Positions 8,332 to 15,885 of a DNA stretch of 64,000 nucleotides are shown in pieces (the stretch's first letter is position 1; the number at the start of each line of letters is the position of its first letter). The notes under the pieces were generated by a model, which saw only the letters and a program-made list of their open reading frames with translations, was not told where the DNA came from and ran no database searches. Source of the DNA: Aquirufa antheringensis (GTDB lineage: Bacteria; Bacteroidota; Bacteroidia; Cytophagales; Spirosomataceae); NCBI RefSeq assembly GCF_004307425.1, contig NZ_SEWZ01000001.1, positions 63,662 to 127,661 of the forward strand, in the 5' to 3' direction. Made by a program: the position numbers and the translations under genes.

Positions 8332-9167
8332 TATTTTAATCGAGCTTTGAAGTAATTGATCGCCATTCCCCAAGCCTCTTCAGTAGCGGCTTTATCAAAT
8401 GCCGGGTTAGAAGGATTTGCAAAGGCGTGTTGGGCGTCGAAGATTTTCGTTTGAATGCCTTTGCCAGCCGTCTTCATATTGGCCTCAAATTCCTTCACTA
8501 CCGTCGGGTTAATGAATTGTTCCTTACCCGCAAAAAGACCTAAGACGTCTGTTTGTAATAATTTTAACTGCTCTACTTCCTTCACTGGCATACCGTAGTA
8601 CATTACGCAAGCAGCTGCTTGTTTGCCCGCTAAGATGGAAGCTTTCAACGATAAAGATCCGCCAAAACACCAGCCCACCGTCGCAATCTTCGCTTTCGGT
8701 CCAGCGAAAGCAATGGCACCTTTGATGATGGCTTCCAGACGAGCTGGATTCGCACCGCCCATATATTTAGCGGCATCTTCCCGAGTGGTTGCGACTTTTC
8801 CGTCATACATATCCACCGCTAAGACATTTACGTTGCCTAAAGTGCTGTAGAAATGCTCGGCTTCTCTTTTAATGTGGTCGTTTAGGCCCCACCATTCTTG
8901 GAAAACAAGGAGTGTATATTCGGTCGGTTTGTCAGCGGGAATGTAGAAACCTTTGGCCATCTGATCATCCGGCGTCTTGAATTCGACCATCACGCCACCT
9001 GCTTTACTCACGTGGTGATATGGCTTAGGTAGTGCGTGAGATTTAATAAAGGTCTTATTAGAGGCCAAAAGCTGCATCCCATCCTTCTTTACGAAGCAGC
9101 AAGAGACCTGAGAATAGGCGAAAAACGAGGCGAAAACGAGCGCCAAGGTTGCGATATATTTTTTCAT
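8331..9167 (-). CDS. Exported dienelactone hydrolase-like alpha/beta hydrolase
   Basis: A 278-aa hydrolase. A longer frame opens at 9356, but it would overlap the divergent gene at 9253. The ATG at 9167 starts a clean signal peptide ('MKKYIATLALVFASFFAYSQ') and is chosen. The nucleophile is C167 in 'GWCFGG' and the histidine is H247 in 'DAQHAF'. The usual acid position reads 'AGKEQF', with Glu instead of Asp. E91 in 'FQEWWGLNDH' matches the conserved family glutamate. It likely hydrolyses an ester or lactone in the periplasm; the substrate is unknown. It is followed by the coupled tiny lipoprotein. Confidence 0.87.
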   Translation of the reverse strand: MKKYIATLALVFASFFAYSQVSCCFVKKDGMQLLASNKTFIKSHALPKPYHHVSKAGGVMVEFKTPDDQMAKGFYIPADKPTEYTLLVFQEWWGLNDHIKREAEHFYSTLGNVNVLAVDMYDGKVATTREDAAKYMGGANPARLEAIIKGAIAFAGPKAKIATVGWCFGGSLSLKASILAGKQAAACVMYYGMPVKEVEQLKLLQTDVLGLFAGKEQFINPTVVKEFEANMKTAGKGIQTKIFDAQHAFANPSNPAFDKAATEEAWGMAINYFKARLK

Positions 9168-9221
9168 TGCTTGATTTGATAAATTTTTTCTTAAATGTAG
9201 CCGAAAATTTCTGTTTTGCCC

Positions 9222-9229
9222 TAACTTTG
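9222..9229 (+). promoter_or_regulatory. -7 promoter element for the ThuA/sugar dehydrogenase fusion gene
   Basis: TAACTTTG is an exact TAnnTTTG match 24 nt before the start codon. No good TTTG is visible at -33. On the opposite strand TACATTTA (about 9191-9198) could serve the divergent hydrolase. Confidence 0.55.
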
Positions 9230-9252
9230 TCCCAAACCTATTTATTTTAAAC

Positions 9253-12200
9253 ATGAAAAATTCCTCGTTCGGGATCCTCCGAATCACTCTCATTTTTGCC
9301 TTATTGGTTTCTACGCTTTCTGTATTTGCACAGGCGGCTAATCCGTTAGCAGGCAAGAAAATCTTAGTTTTTTCTTCTACGAAAGGCTTCCGCCACTCCT
9401 CTATTAAACCAGGTCAAGTTGCCTTGTTTAAGATGGCCAAAGAAAAAGGCTTTTCAGTTGATACAACAGAAAATGCAGCGAACTTCACAGAGAAAAATTT
9501 GAAACAATACCGCGTGGTGGTGTTCTTAAACACGACCTCTAACGTATTAAACGATGTGCAGCAAATCGCTTTTGAGCGCTACATTCAAGCAGGTGGAGCC
9601 TATTTAGGTATTCACGCGGCAACAGATACGGAATACGATTGGGCTTGGTATACAAAATTAGCCGGTGGCCAATTTGCTTCACACCCAGGTCGTCCGAATG
9701 TACAAAAAGGAAAATTTACCGCAGTAGATCGCACACACATTTCGACGGCGCACATGCCTGAAACGTTTGATCGTACGGATGAATTTTATGACACAAAGAA
9801 CTTTAACAAAGACGTTAAAGTGTTAATTACCTTAGATGAGAAATCATATACTGATGGTAAAATGGGTGATTTCCACCCAATGGCTTGGTACCACGAATTC
9901 GACGGTGGCCGTGCGTTCTATACGAACTGGGGACACACACACGAGTCATTTGAAGAGCCCATTGTAGTACAACATTTGTGGGGTGCTTTGCAATGGTTAG
10001 CCTCAGGTCCAGCTCAGGATTATACGAAGAAACTACGTTCAGAATTGCCTCCAGAGGAGAATCGTTTCACGAAAGTGGTTTTAGATCGCAATTTGGACGA
10101 GCCTACTGAATTAGCCGTAACTGACGGAGGAAAAATCTTTTTCGGAGAGCGCAAGGGTAAATTAAAGATGTATGACCCTAAAAAGGGAAAGACGAAAGTC
10201 GTAGCTGATTTGGACGTATTCTCTAAATTTGAGTACGGTTTAATGGGGGTGAATATCGACCCTGATTACAACAAGAATCACTGGTTGTATTTGTTCTATT
10301 CTCCTCAAACAGGCAAAGCAGATACGGCACAACACTTGTCTCGTTTTACCTATGATGACGTAAAAGACACCTTGATTATGAGTTCTGAAAAAGTACTTTT
10401 AAAGGTGCCTGTTAAACGTGACGGATGTTGCCATACAGGCGGTTCGATCGCTTGGGACAAATCAGGTAATTTATTCCTTTCTACAGGAGATGACACAAAT
10501 CCATTTGATTCAAATGGGTTTGGACCCATGGATAACCGTCCAGGTCGTGCGGGCTGGGATGCACGTGCTACTTCTTCTAACACGAATGATTTAAGAGGAA
10601 AGATTTTACGTATTAAACCCACTCCAGAAGGAGGTTATACGATTCCAGAGGGTAATTTATTCCCGTCGGGTATTTACCATGCAAAACCAGAAATCTATGT
10701 AATGGGTAACCGTAATCCTTACCGTATTTCGGTGGATAAGCGTACCGGTTTCTTGTATTGGGGTGAAGTAGGTCCGGATGCGGGTGAAGATTCGAAGAAA
10801 TATGGTCCACGTGGACACGATGAAGTGAATCAAGCACGTCAGGCGGGCTATTTCGGTTGGCCATTATTTGTAGCGGATAACCGTCCTTACAACCAGCGTG
10901 ATTTTGCGAAGGATAGCACTTGGGCTACGTATAATCCCAAAGCGCCTATTAACAACTCTCCTCACAACACAGGATTCTCACACTTGCCAGCGGCTCAAAA
11001 AGCGTTCATCTACTACCCTTATGTAGATTCACCAGAATTTGGCCCGGTTATTTCCAAAGGTTCTCGTAACGCGATGGCTGGTCCAATCTATTACCGTGAA
11101 GATTTCCCATCCACATCGAAGACGAAATTCCCGGCTTATTATGACGGTAAATTCTTCGCCTACGATTGGTCACGTGATATGATCTATACGGTTTCGATGA
11201 ATGCGAAAGGTGATTTCGTTCAAATGGAACGCTTCTTGCCTAACACGACTTTCTCTCATCCAATGGATTTAGAGTTTGACAAAAACGGTACGATGTACGG
11301 TTTAGAGTATGGACCTAACTGGTTTGCGGCTAGCGAAGAGGCAGCTCTTTACAAGATAGAATACAACGCAGGAAACAGAACGCCTAAAGTGAAGGTGGCT
11401 GTGGACAAAGCGGTAGGTGCTTTACCTTTGAAAGCGAAGTTCTCTTCAGCAGGAACGGTAGATTTTGATGGTGATGCCATTAAATATGCTTGGAATTTTG
11501 GTGATGGTGGTACGAGTACAGCGGCGAATCCACTACACGTTTTCGCGAAAGCAGGTGTATACAATGTGAAATTAACCGTCAAAGATGCAGCAGGCAATTC
11601 AAATTCTGAGGTGATTAAAATTACAGCGGGTAATGAAGTGCCAGCGGTAGACGTAGCGATTGAAGGTAACAAATCATTCTATTGGAATGACAAGCCGGTA
11701 ACTTACAAGGTTTCGGTACAGGATAAAGAGGATGGAAGCTTAGCGAATAAGAAAATTGCGGAAGACGATGTCATTATGCAAATTGATTATTTAGAAGGAT
11801 TTGACAAGACGGTTATTGCACAAGGTCACCAAGCGAATACCTCCTTCTCTGCTGGCAAGCGTTTGATCGATTTATCGGATTGCAAGACGTGTCACGCGAT
11901 CGATAAGAAGTCAGTAGGACCTTCTTATACAGACGTAAGTAAGAAATACCGTGCGAGCTCACAAAACATTGATGAGTTATCGAAGAAGATCATCTCTGGT
12001 GGTGGTGGAGTTTGGGGAGAGAATGCGATGGCAGCTCACCCACAAGTTTCAGTTGCGGATGCACGTGAGATGGTGAAATACATCTTAGGTTTAGCAGACA
12101 AGAAAAAAGCATCTAAGCCAGTGGCTGGACAATATGTCCCACAAGACAAAGGAAAGCCAGGAACGTTTATCTTCCGTGCGATGTACACAGACAAAGGAGC

Positions 12201-12621
12201 GGGTAAAATTGCGCCGGTAACAGGTTCTAAAGTCGTGACTTTACGTGATGCGAAGTTCCCTGCAGTAAGCGCAGATGCAACAGCTAAAACGATGAAGTTC
12301 AAAGTAGATGGAATCGGCGAAATCTTAGTGGCTACCGCTTCGGGTGGATATGCTCGTTACGATGCCATTGACTTAACGGGTATCAAGAACCTTTCAGTAA
12401 TGGCTACCTATATGGCTGGTCAAACGGTAGGAGGTCAATTAGAGCTCAGAACAGGTAGCGTAACAGGTCCATTGTTGGGTTCTGTTGAAGTAAACGCAAC
12501 TAAAGCATACAATTTCCCTCTGAACACTTCAGGTGTTCACGATATCTATTTGGTATTTGTGAATGACAAAGTGAAAGAAGGAGCGTTATATGCGTTGATG
12601 AATTTGAACTTCCAGAATTAG
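9253..12621 (+). CDS. Secreted ThuA - PQQ-type sugar dehydrogenase-like - PKD - cytochrome c - CBM6-like fusion protein
   Basis: A 1,122-aa exported multidomain protein. The signal peptide ends near residue 27 (VFAQA). Residues ~33-250 are ThuA ('KILVFSSTKGFRHSS', 'GGAYLGIHAATD', 'WGHTHESF'). Residues ~270-700 form a glucose/sorbosone-dehydrogenase-type beta-propeller ('GGSIAWDKSGNLFLSTGDDTN', 'VYVMGNRNPYRISV'-like blades). A PKD domain spans ~710-795 ('YAWNFGDGG'). A cytochrome c has haem site C877-K-T-C-H881 and probable axial M926. The last ~150 residues look like a CBM6-type carbohydrate-binding fold. It probably oxidises sugars in the periplasm or at the surface, passing electrons to its own haem. 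Substrate unknown; the architecture is typical of Bacteroidota. Confidence 0.92.
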   Translation: MKNSSFGILRITLIFALLVSTLSVFAQAANPLAGKKILVFSSTKGFRHSSIKPGQVALFKMAKEKGFSVDTTENAANFTEKNLKQYRVVVFLNTTSNVLNDVQQIAFERYIQAGGAYLGIHAATDTEYDWAWYTKLAGGQFASHPGRPNVQKGKFTAVDRTHISTAHMPETFDRTDEFYDTKNFNKDVKVLITLDEKSYTDGKMGDFHPMAWYHEFDGGRAFYTNWGHTHESFEEPIVVQHLWGALQWLASGPAQDYTKKLRSELPPEENRFTKVVLDRNLDEPTELAVTDGGKIFFGERKGKLKMYDPKKGKTKVVADLDVFSKFEYGLMGVNIDPDYNKNHWLYLFYSPQTGKADTAQHLSRFTYDDVKDTLIMSSEKVLLKVPVKRDGCCHTGGSIAWDKSGNLFLSTGDDTNPFDSNGFGPMDNRPGRAGWDARATSSNTNDLRGKILRIKPTPEGGYTIPEGNLFPSGIYHAKPEIYVMGNRNPYRISVDKRTGFLYWGEVGPDAGEDSKKYGPRGHDEVNQARQAGYFGWPLFVADNRPYNQRDFAKDSTWATYNPKAPINNSPHNTGFSHLPAAQKAFIYYPYVDSPEFGPVISKGSRNAMAGPIYYREDFPSTSKTKFPAYYDGKFFAYDWSRDMIYTVSMNAKGDFVQMERFLPNTTFSHPMDLEFDKNGTMYGLEYGPNWFAASEEAALYKIEYNAGNRTPKVKVAVDKAVGALPLKAKFSSAGTVDFDGDAIKYAWNFGDGGTSTAANPLHVFAKAGVYNVKLTVKDAAGNSNSEVIKITAGNEVPAVDVAIEGNKSFYWNDKPVTYKVSVQDKEDGSLANKKIAEDDVIMQIDYLEGFDKTVIAQGHQANTSFSAGKRLIDLSDCKTCHAIDKKSVGPSYTDVSKKYRASSQNIDELSKKIISGGGGVWGENAMAAHPQVSVADAREMVKYILGLADKKKASKPVAGQYVPQDKGKPGTFIFRAMYTDKGAGKIAPVTGSKVVTLRDAKFPAVSADATAKTMKFKVDGIGEILVATASGGYARYDAIDLTGIKNLSVMATYMAGQTVGGQLELRTGSVTGPLLGSVEVNATKAYNFPLNTSGVHDIYLVFVNDKVKEGALYALMNLNFQN

Positions 12622-12644
12622 TCCATTGCAATAATCAGAATTTT

Positions 12645-12677
12645 AAAAAGTGAGGGCTTAGGTCTTCACTTTTTTTA
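12645..12677. terminator. Rho-independent terminator after the fusion gene
   Basis: AAAAAGTGA pairs with TCACTTTTT around a short loop, and a run of seven T follows on the plus strand. It lies 23 nt after the stop and also faces the accessory operon ending at 12710. Confidence 0.85.
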
Positions 12678-12709
12678 TTCACGGTAAAAAAGTCATCACT
12701 AGATGTTAC

Positions 12710-13249
12710 TTACTCTTCTTTTGATGAATTTTTATAGAACGCGCTTAATGCTAAGGCTAGGAAAAGATTGATTGCTACCGTTTTTGCGTAATCTTTAGTC
12801 ATTTTTGCGCTTTCAAAACTTTTTGTTATTTCCTCCTGTCTTTTCTGTAAAGAGGAGTCCTTATTCTCAATTGTTAAGCTATTCTTTGCTTCTACTTCTT
12901 CTATTCTATCCCTCGAGTTTTGAGTTTTTTTCTCAGCGTAAATTACTTTATACTCCGGGAAGAAGTAATTGTAAAAAGCTAGATTGAAGGCAAATATCAG
13001 TGAGTGAGCAGTTAGAAAAATAAGTAAGTAATTGATAAAGCGATTTTTGTAATAGCTTGAATAAGAGTCTAAGATCTTTTTTAATAAATAGATTGGGATA
13101 GCGATAAAAGCAATTAAAAAACAAATTCTCAGAATAGTGATGATACCTGTACTATCACTGAAAGTGTCTGCTAAAATTAGGATGATTCCAATCAGACCCA
13201 AAATAAGTCCTAATTGAATAGTTGACTGAAGTATTTTACTTGTTTTCAT
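12710..13249 (-). CDS. Membrane protein (DUF4199-like?), last gene of the peptide/ABC operon
   Basis: A 179-aa protein with four predicted membrane helices: two near the N-terminus (~12-28, 37-57), one at ~70-95 and one near the C-terminus (~157-172). A charged, coiled-coil-like loop lies at ~105-150 ('RIEEVEAKNSLTIENKDSSLQKRQEEI'). The layout resembles the DUF4199 family of Bacteroidota, but I am not certain. Its start overlaps the previous permease gene by 14 nt, so it belongs to the same operon. The DNA is clearly more AT-rich than the flanking genes. Function unknown; an accessory or immunity role for the transporter is only a guess. Confidence 0.7.
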   Translation of the reverse strand: MKTSKILQSTIQLGLILGLIGIILILADTFSDSTGIITILRICFLIAFIAIPIYLLKKILDSYSSYYKNRFINYLLIFLTAHSLIFAFNLAFYNYFFPEYKVIYAEKKTQNSRDRIEEVEAKNSLTIENKDSSLQKRQEEITKSFESAKMTKDYAKTVAINLFLALALSAFYKNSSKEE

Positions 13250-13961
13250 TTTGGAATTTTCTATTTAAAAACAGAACCAACAGGGTAGAAAATATAAAAT
13301 ATAAATAAAAGTATTTGATAGGGTGGTTTTCATAAAATGAAAGGATGATGTTTTGCTTGGTATAAATATTGTATGATAAAATCAATTTGCCCCAACTAGT
13401 AGGAAGCCAAAAGAAAGAATCAAAATAGCTTAAAATGGAAAAGAAAAAGTGTATTAGGTATAAGTAGGTTGTGTTTTTAAAGTAGTAAAAAAAGGAAGTT
13501 ATTATATAAATATAGGGAATAGAAAAAAGGAGGTAGGTAATCAGATTTTGAATAATAAACGATCTTGAATCTATGGGCGAATTAGGTAATTTCAACTCCA
13601 TGAAGAAAATGTACACGATTGAAAAAATACTCTCAATCAGTAAGAATAGTATGATTTTTGAGTGTATTTGAGAAAGTTTGCTAGGAGGAATTATTTCAAT
13701 TCTGTTTCGGAAATCATTTTCCAGATCTACTTGTAAATAGGATATAAATACAAAAGGGTAGATAATTAATAAACAAAAATTTAAAACTTTAAAGCTGAAA
13801 GAAACTTCTTGTAAATACAATTGATTAATAAGGCTTCCTTCTGAAGTGATATTAAAATTAAGGAGCAGTAAAATGAAGGAAAATAGAATACCACCCGTTG
13901 CTAACAGAAGCTTTTTGCTTTTGAAATAGAGATAGAGATTATATTTTAAAAGATTTTGCAT
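13236..13961 (-). CDS. ABC-2-like permease subunit, peptide/ABC operon
   Basis: A 241-aa integral membrane protein with six hydrophobic segments (~18-35, 55-75, 103-121, 135-160, 165-185, 213-233) and a basic N-terminal start, the layout of ABC-2-type permeases such as LanE/LanG. It follows the other permease with no intergenic base (13962/13961) and overlaps the next gene by 14 nt. The ATPase is two genes upstream. Its codons are AT-rich (many Ile, Phe, Tyr, Asn). By context it is one half of the membrane pore; I cannot name the transported substrate. Confidence 0.75.
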   Translation of the reverse strand: MQNLLKYNLYLYFKSKKLLLATGGILFSFILLLLNFNITSEGSLINQLYLQEVSFSFKVLNFCLLIIYPFVFISYLQVDLENDFRNRIEIIPPSKLSQIHSKIILFLLIESIFSIVYIFFMELKLPNSPIDSRSFIIQNLITYLLFSIPYIYIITSFFYYFKNTTYLYLIHFFFSILSYFDSFFWLPTSWGKLILSYNIYTKQNIILSFYENHPIKYFYLYFIFSTLLVLFLNRKFQNENK

Positions 13962-14600
13962 CTATTTGTAGGTAACAGTTTTTAATAATTTAACATTTTC
14001 ACTGCCAATTGCATGGTTTGTGGAATTCAAAAGAAGTAATAGAATTGATCCAATTAATAGGATAATGGTCTTGTTCAGTTTGTAACAATAATTCGCAACA
14101 AAAACGACAAGAGGTAGCACTACTAGTGCTTCTATTGTCATTTGGTAGAAATAGTTTGTTTTAGTAATAGGGCTATTCTCCCAATAGTGAATCGGAATAT
14201 AAGAGTCGAATTCTTTGTTTAACAATATGCTAAGGACTAACGTGAATAATGATAATAGCAGCGTGTTAACTAGTAGGTTTCCAATAAGCTCATTCCTCTT
14301 GTTTATTGGTAAAAGTTTCAGGTTTTTACTATTAACGTTTTGAGATAAAAACAGATCAAAATAAAAGACAGCTATTAAAAGCAAGACAACATTTTTATGT
14401 ATGACACTTAATTTATAAAAACAGTAAGTCGTATAGCTGCAGTTCGGTTTGTCTACATATTCAAAAAGTAGCACAGAGTTTGATTTAAAATGTAAAAAGG
14501 CAGCCAGCTGAATCAATAGGACTAGGAGCATGGCAATGATTGCGTTTCTTTTGAACGAGGACTTTATTAGTTCGAATTTGATATAAGTTAGGACCGTCAA
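13962..14600 (-). CDS. ABC-2-like permease subunit, peptide/ABC operon
   Basis: A 212-aa membrane protein with about six hydrophobic segments (~18-35, 70-86, 107-126, 155-170, 173-195 and a weaker one). A soluble loop at ~38-65 contains cysteines ('KPNCSYTTYCFYKL') that may face the periplasm. It lies 26 nt downstream of the ATPase gene and abuts the second permease. Two small unequal permeases plus a ~215-aa ATPase is the build of LanFEG-type peptide immunity/export transporters. That comparison rests on architecture, not on sequence identity I can measure. Confidence 0.75.
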   Translation of the reverse strand: MTVLTYIKFELIKSSFKRNAIIAMLLVLLIQLAAFLHFKSNSVLLFEYVDKPNCSYTTYCFYKLSVIHKNVVLLLIAVFYFDLFLSQNVNSKNLKLLPINKRNELIGNLLVNTLLLSLFTLVLSILLNKEFDSYIPIHYWENSPITKTNYFYQMTIEALVVLPLVVFVANYCYKLNKTIILLIGSILLLLLNSTNHAIGSENVKLLKTVTYK

Positions 14601-14626
14601 ATTTATTCCTGTTTAGGTAATATTTT

Positions 14627-15274
14627 CTAGTTTACTAGTATTTCCCCGTTCGTAATTTGGACGACTTTTGTGTCGAAAAGGGCAATTTCCTTCTCGTTAT
14701 TCGAAGCAATGATAAATTGCATGTTTTTATACTGAGAATAATCTCGAATAATAGAATGAATTAATGCGGCATTCTCAGAATCTAAATTCGATGTGGGTTC
14801 ATCTAAAAGAACAAGTTGGGGCTTATGTTGCATAGCCAAAAATAGGTCAAGTCGCTTTCTTTGACCGACCGATAGTTCATTCGCTTTTTTAGTAGAAATC
14901 TCAGCTAAATTCAAGGAATTAAATAATGAACTACGATAATCATGGGGGGCTAATGGATATAAATAACTGATAAGGCGTTTGTTTTCTTCAACGCTTAGAT
15001 GGTTGTAAGAAAGGCCGTTATGAAGACAAACGCCTATCTTACTTAGCCAATTTGTTCTCGTTTTTTCGTTTAGCTCATTTTGATCAATCAGCACTTGGCC
15101 CTCGATCGTACGAATACCATTATAAAATACTTTTAAAAATGAAGTTTTACCTGAACCATTACTCCCTTTAATGAATACAACTTTGTCTTCATGAGTTAAT
15201 TCTAGATGAGGGATTTTAATAGCTGGTTCACCTTTAATGTAACCAGCTATTAAATGACTTATAGAAATATTCAT
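14627..15274 (-). CDS. ABC transporter ATP-binding protein of the small-peptide operon
   Basis: A 215-aa nucleotide-binding subunit. Walker A is G37-SNGSGKT-44, the signature is 'LSVGQRKRL' at 134-142, Walker B is 'LVLLDEP' at 154-160, and the D-loop 'SNLD' follows. The switch (H-loop) position reads 'IIASNNEKE', with Asn192 where nearly all transporters carry His, so turnover may be slow or regulated. It begins one base after the peptide gene stop (TAA-A-ATG), so the two are surely co-transcribed. Two permease genes follow. Likely role: moving a peptide or lipid across the inner membrane, in export or self-protection. Confidence 0.88.
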   Translation of the reverse strand: MNISISHLIAGYIKGEPAIKIPHLELTHEDKVVFIKGSNGSGKTSFLKVFYNGIRTIEGQVLIDQNELNEKTRTNWLSKIGVCLHNGLSYNHLSVEENKRLISYLYPLAPHDYRSSLFNSLNLAEISTKKANELSVGQRKRLDLFLAMQHKPQLVLLDEPTSNLDSENAALIHSIIRDYSQYKNMQFIIASNNEKEIALFDTKVVQITNGEILVN

Positions 15275-15275
15275 T

Positions 15276-15509
15276 TTAGTTTGGCCAAAAATTATCTACC
15301 GCTTGACGAAAACCGTTATTGCACTCAATAACAGACACTTGATAGGTAAATGTAATAATTTTTAAATCTATTTCAACTGTATAATAGGACAGCTTACAAA
15401 TAATTGAAACATCAGGTAGTTCACCCCTATCAATGGTAGTTTGTGCTCGAGAATTAATCGGCGATATAATTGTAGCTAACATCGCTATACTAAAGATTAA
15501 CTTTTTCAT
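15276..15509 (-). CDS. Small secreted two-cysteine peptide, locus 1 (77 aa)
   Basis: A signal peptide ('MKKLIFSIAMLATIISP...SRA', cut near 22-23) leads to a ~54-residue mature peptide with C38 and C63, which could form one disulfide. An in-frame ATG at 15530 exists. The ATG at 15509 is preferred because it begins the signal peptide and lies exactly 20 nt after a 35-nt element that has the same spacing before the peptide gene at 52618. The mature parts align: 'CKLSYYT' with 'CETVYWT', and 'ECNNGFRQAV' with 'VCSSSGNVNAV'. It heads the ABC operon. I do not recognise the family. Toxin, pheromone or structural peptide are all possible. Confidence 0.75.
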   Translation of the reverse strand: MKKLIFSIAMLATIISPINSRAQTTIDRGELPDVSIICKLSYYTVEIDLKIITFTYQVSVIECNNGFRQAVDNFWPN

Positions 15510-15529
15510 AAAAATTGAGTTTTTTTTCA

Positions 15530-15564
15530 TCCCTACTCTTGATTGGTTTTTCGGGTTTCACCAA
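15530..15564 (-). promoter_or_regulatory. Shared 35-nt leader element, copy 1 (possible H-type pseudoknot RNA)
   Basis: On the minus strand this stretch matches 52563-52597 at 30 of 35 positions. It reads UUGGU, a 12-nt loop GAAACCCGAAAA, ACCAA, then a linker and AGUAGGGA. UUGGU/ACCAA (15560-15564 with 15543-15547) gives a 5-bp stem. The loop CCC (15553-15555) can pair with the downstream GGG (15531-15533), forming an H-type pseudoknot. It ends 20 nt before the peptide start. It could instead be a protein operator; a riboswitch-like role is inference. It resembles no riboswitch consensus I know. Confidence 0.6.
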
Positions 15565-15830
15565 CACACTTGATTTCGATGGAAACGTAGTCTTTATTAT
15601 CCTATTCTGATAAGTTATTTCACAGGTAATTCCTTGGCTTTGGTACCGAAATAATCAGTATACAAGGCCCTAATCATCTACAGCAAGTATGATTAAAACA
15701 AATTATTAAGGGGGAGAACAGGATTATTGAAGCAGAAAAGAGTCAATAATACAAAGGGATATAAGTGGTCGGAGAATTCGATTTCATCTAAACCACGATT
15801 TAAATGTAGCGTATTAAAACGAATAAACAA
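15565..15830 (-). other. Non-coding upstream region of the peptide/ABC operon
   Basis: About 270 nt without a convincing gene. On the minus strand it holds an inverted repeat TAATCAT/ATGATTA (15671-15695, 11-nt loop) and CCA/TGG and CTAC/GTAG segments just before the 35-nt element. It is AT-rich and probably carries the operon promoter, but I see no clean TAnnTTTG box. Confidence 0.4.
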
Positions 15831-15870
15831 TTTAAAAAAAAAGACCGAAGAATAACTTTCTTCGGTCTTT
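15831..15870 (-). terminator. Terminator of the ABC-F gene
   Basis: AAAGACCGAAG (15840-15850) pairs perfectly with CTTCGGTCTTT (15860-15870). Read on the minus strand the stem is followed by a T-run (15842 down to 15834), 16 nt after the ABC-F stop. Confidence 0.88.
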
Positions 15871-15885
15871 GTAAATTCAGCTAGC

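Noticed and set aside
9168-9356. A longer start for the dienelactone-hydrolase-like gene
   Set aside because: It would overlap the divergent fusion gene and put a long tail before a clean signal peptide.
10350-12302. Several antisense open frames inside the ThuA fusion gene
   Set aside because: They lie wholly within a well-supported coding region and show no signal, domain or promoter.
12710-15530. Lanthipeptide or other RiPP cluster at locus 1
   Set aside because: No LanB/LanC/LanM, radical-SAM, YcaO or ATP-grasp gene is present, and the peptide has a Sec signal rather than a cytoplasmic leader.
15530-15564. The shared 35-nt element read as a rho-independent terminator
   Set aside because: The stem is only 4-5 bp and A/T-mixed, and no T-run follows; the spacing to the start codon is conserved instead.
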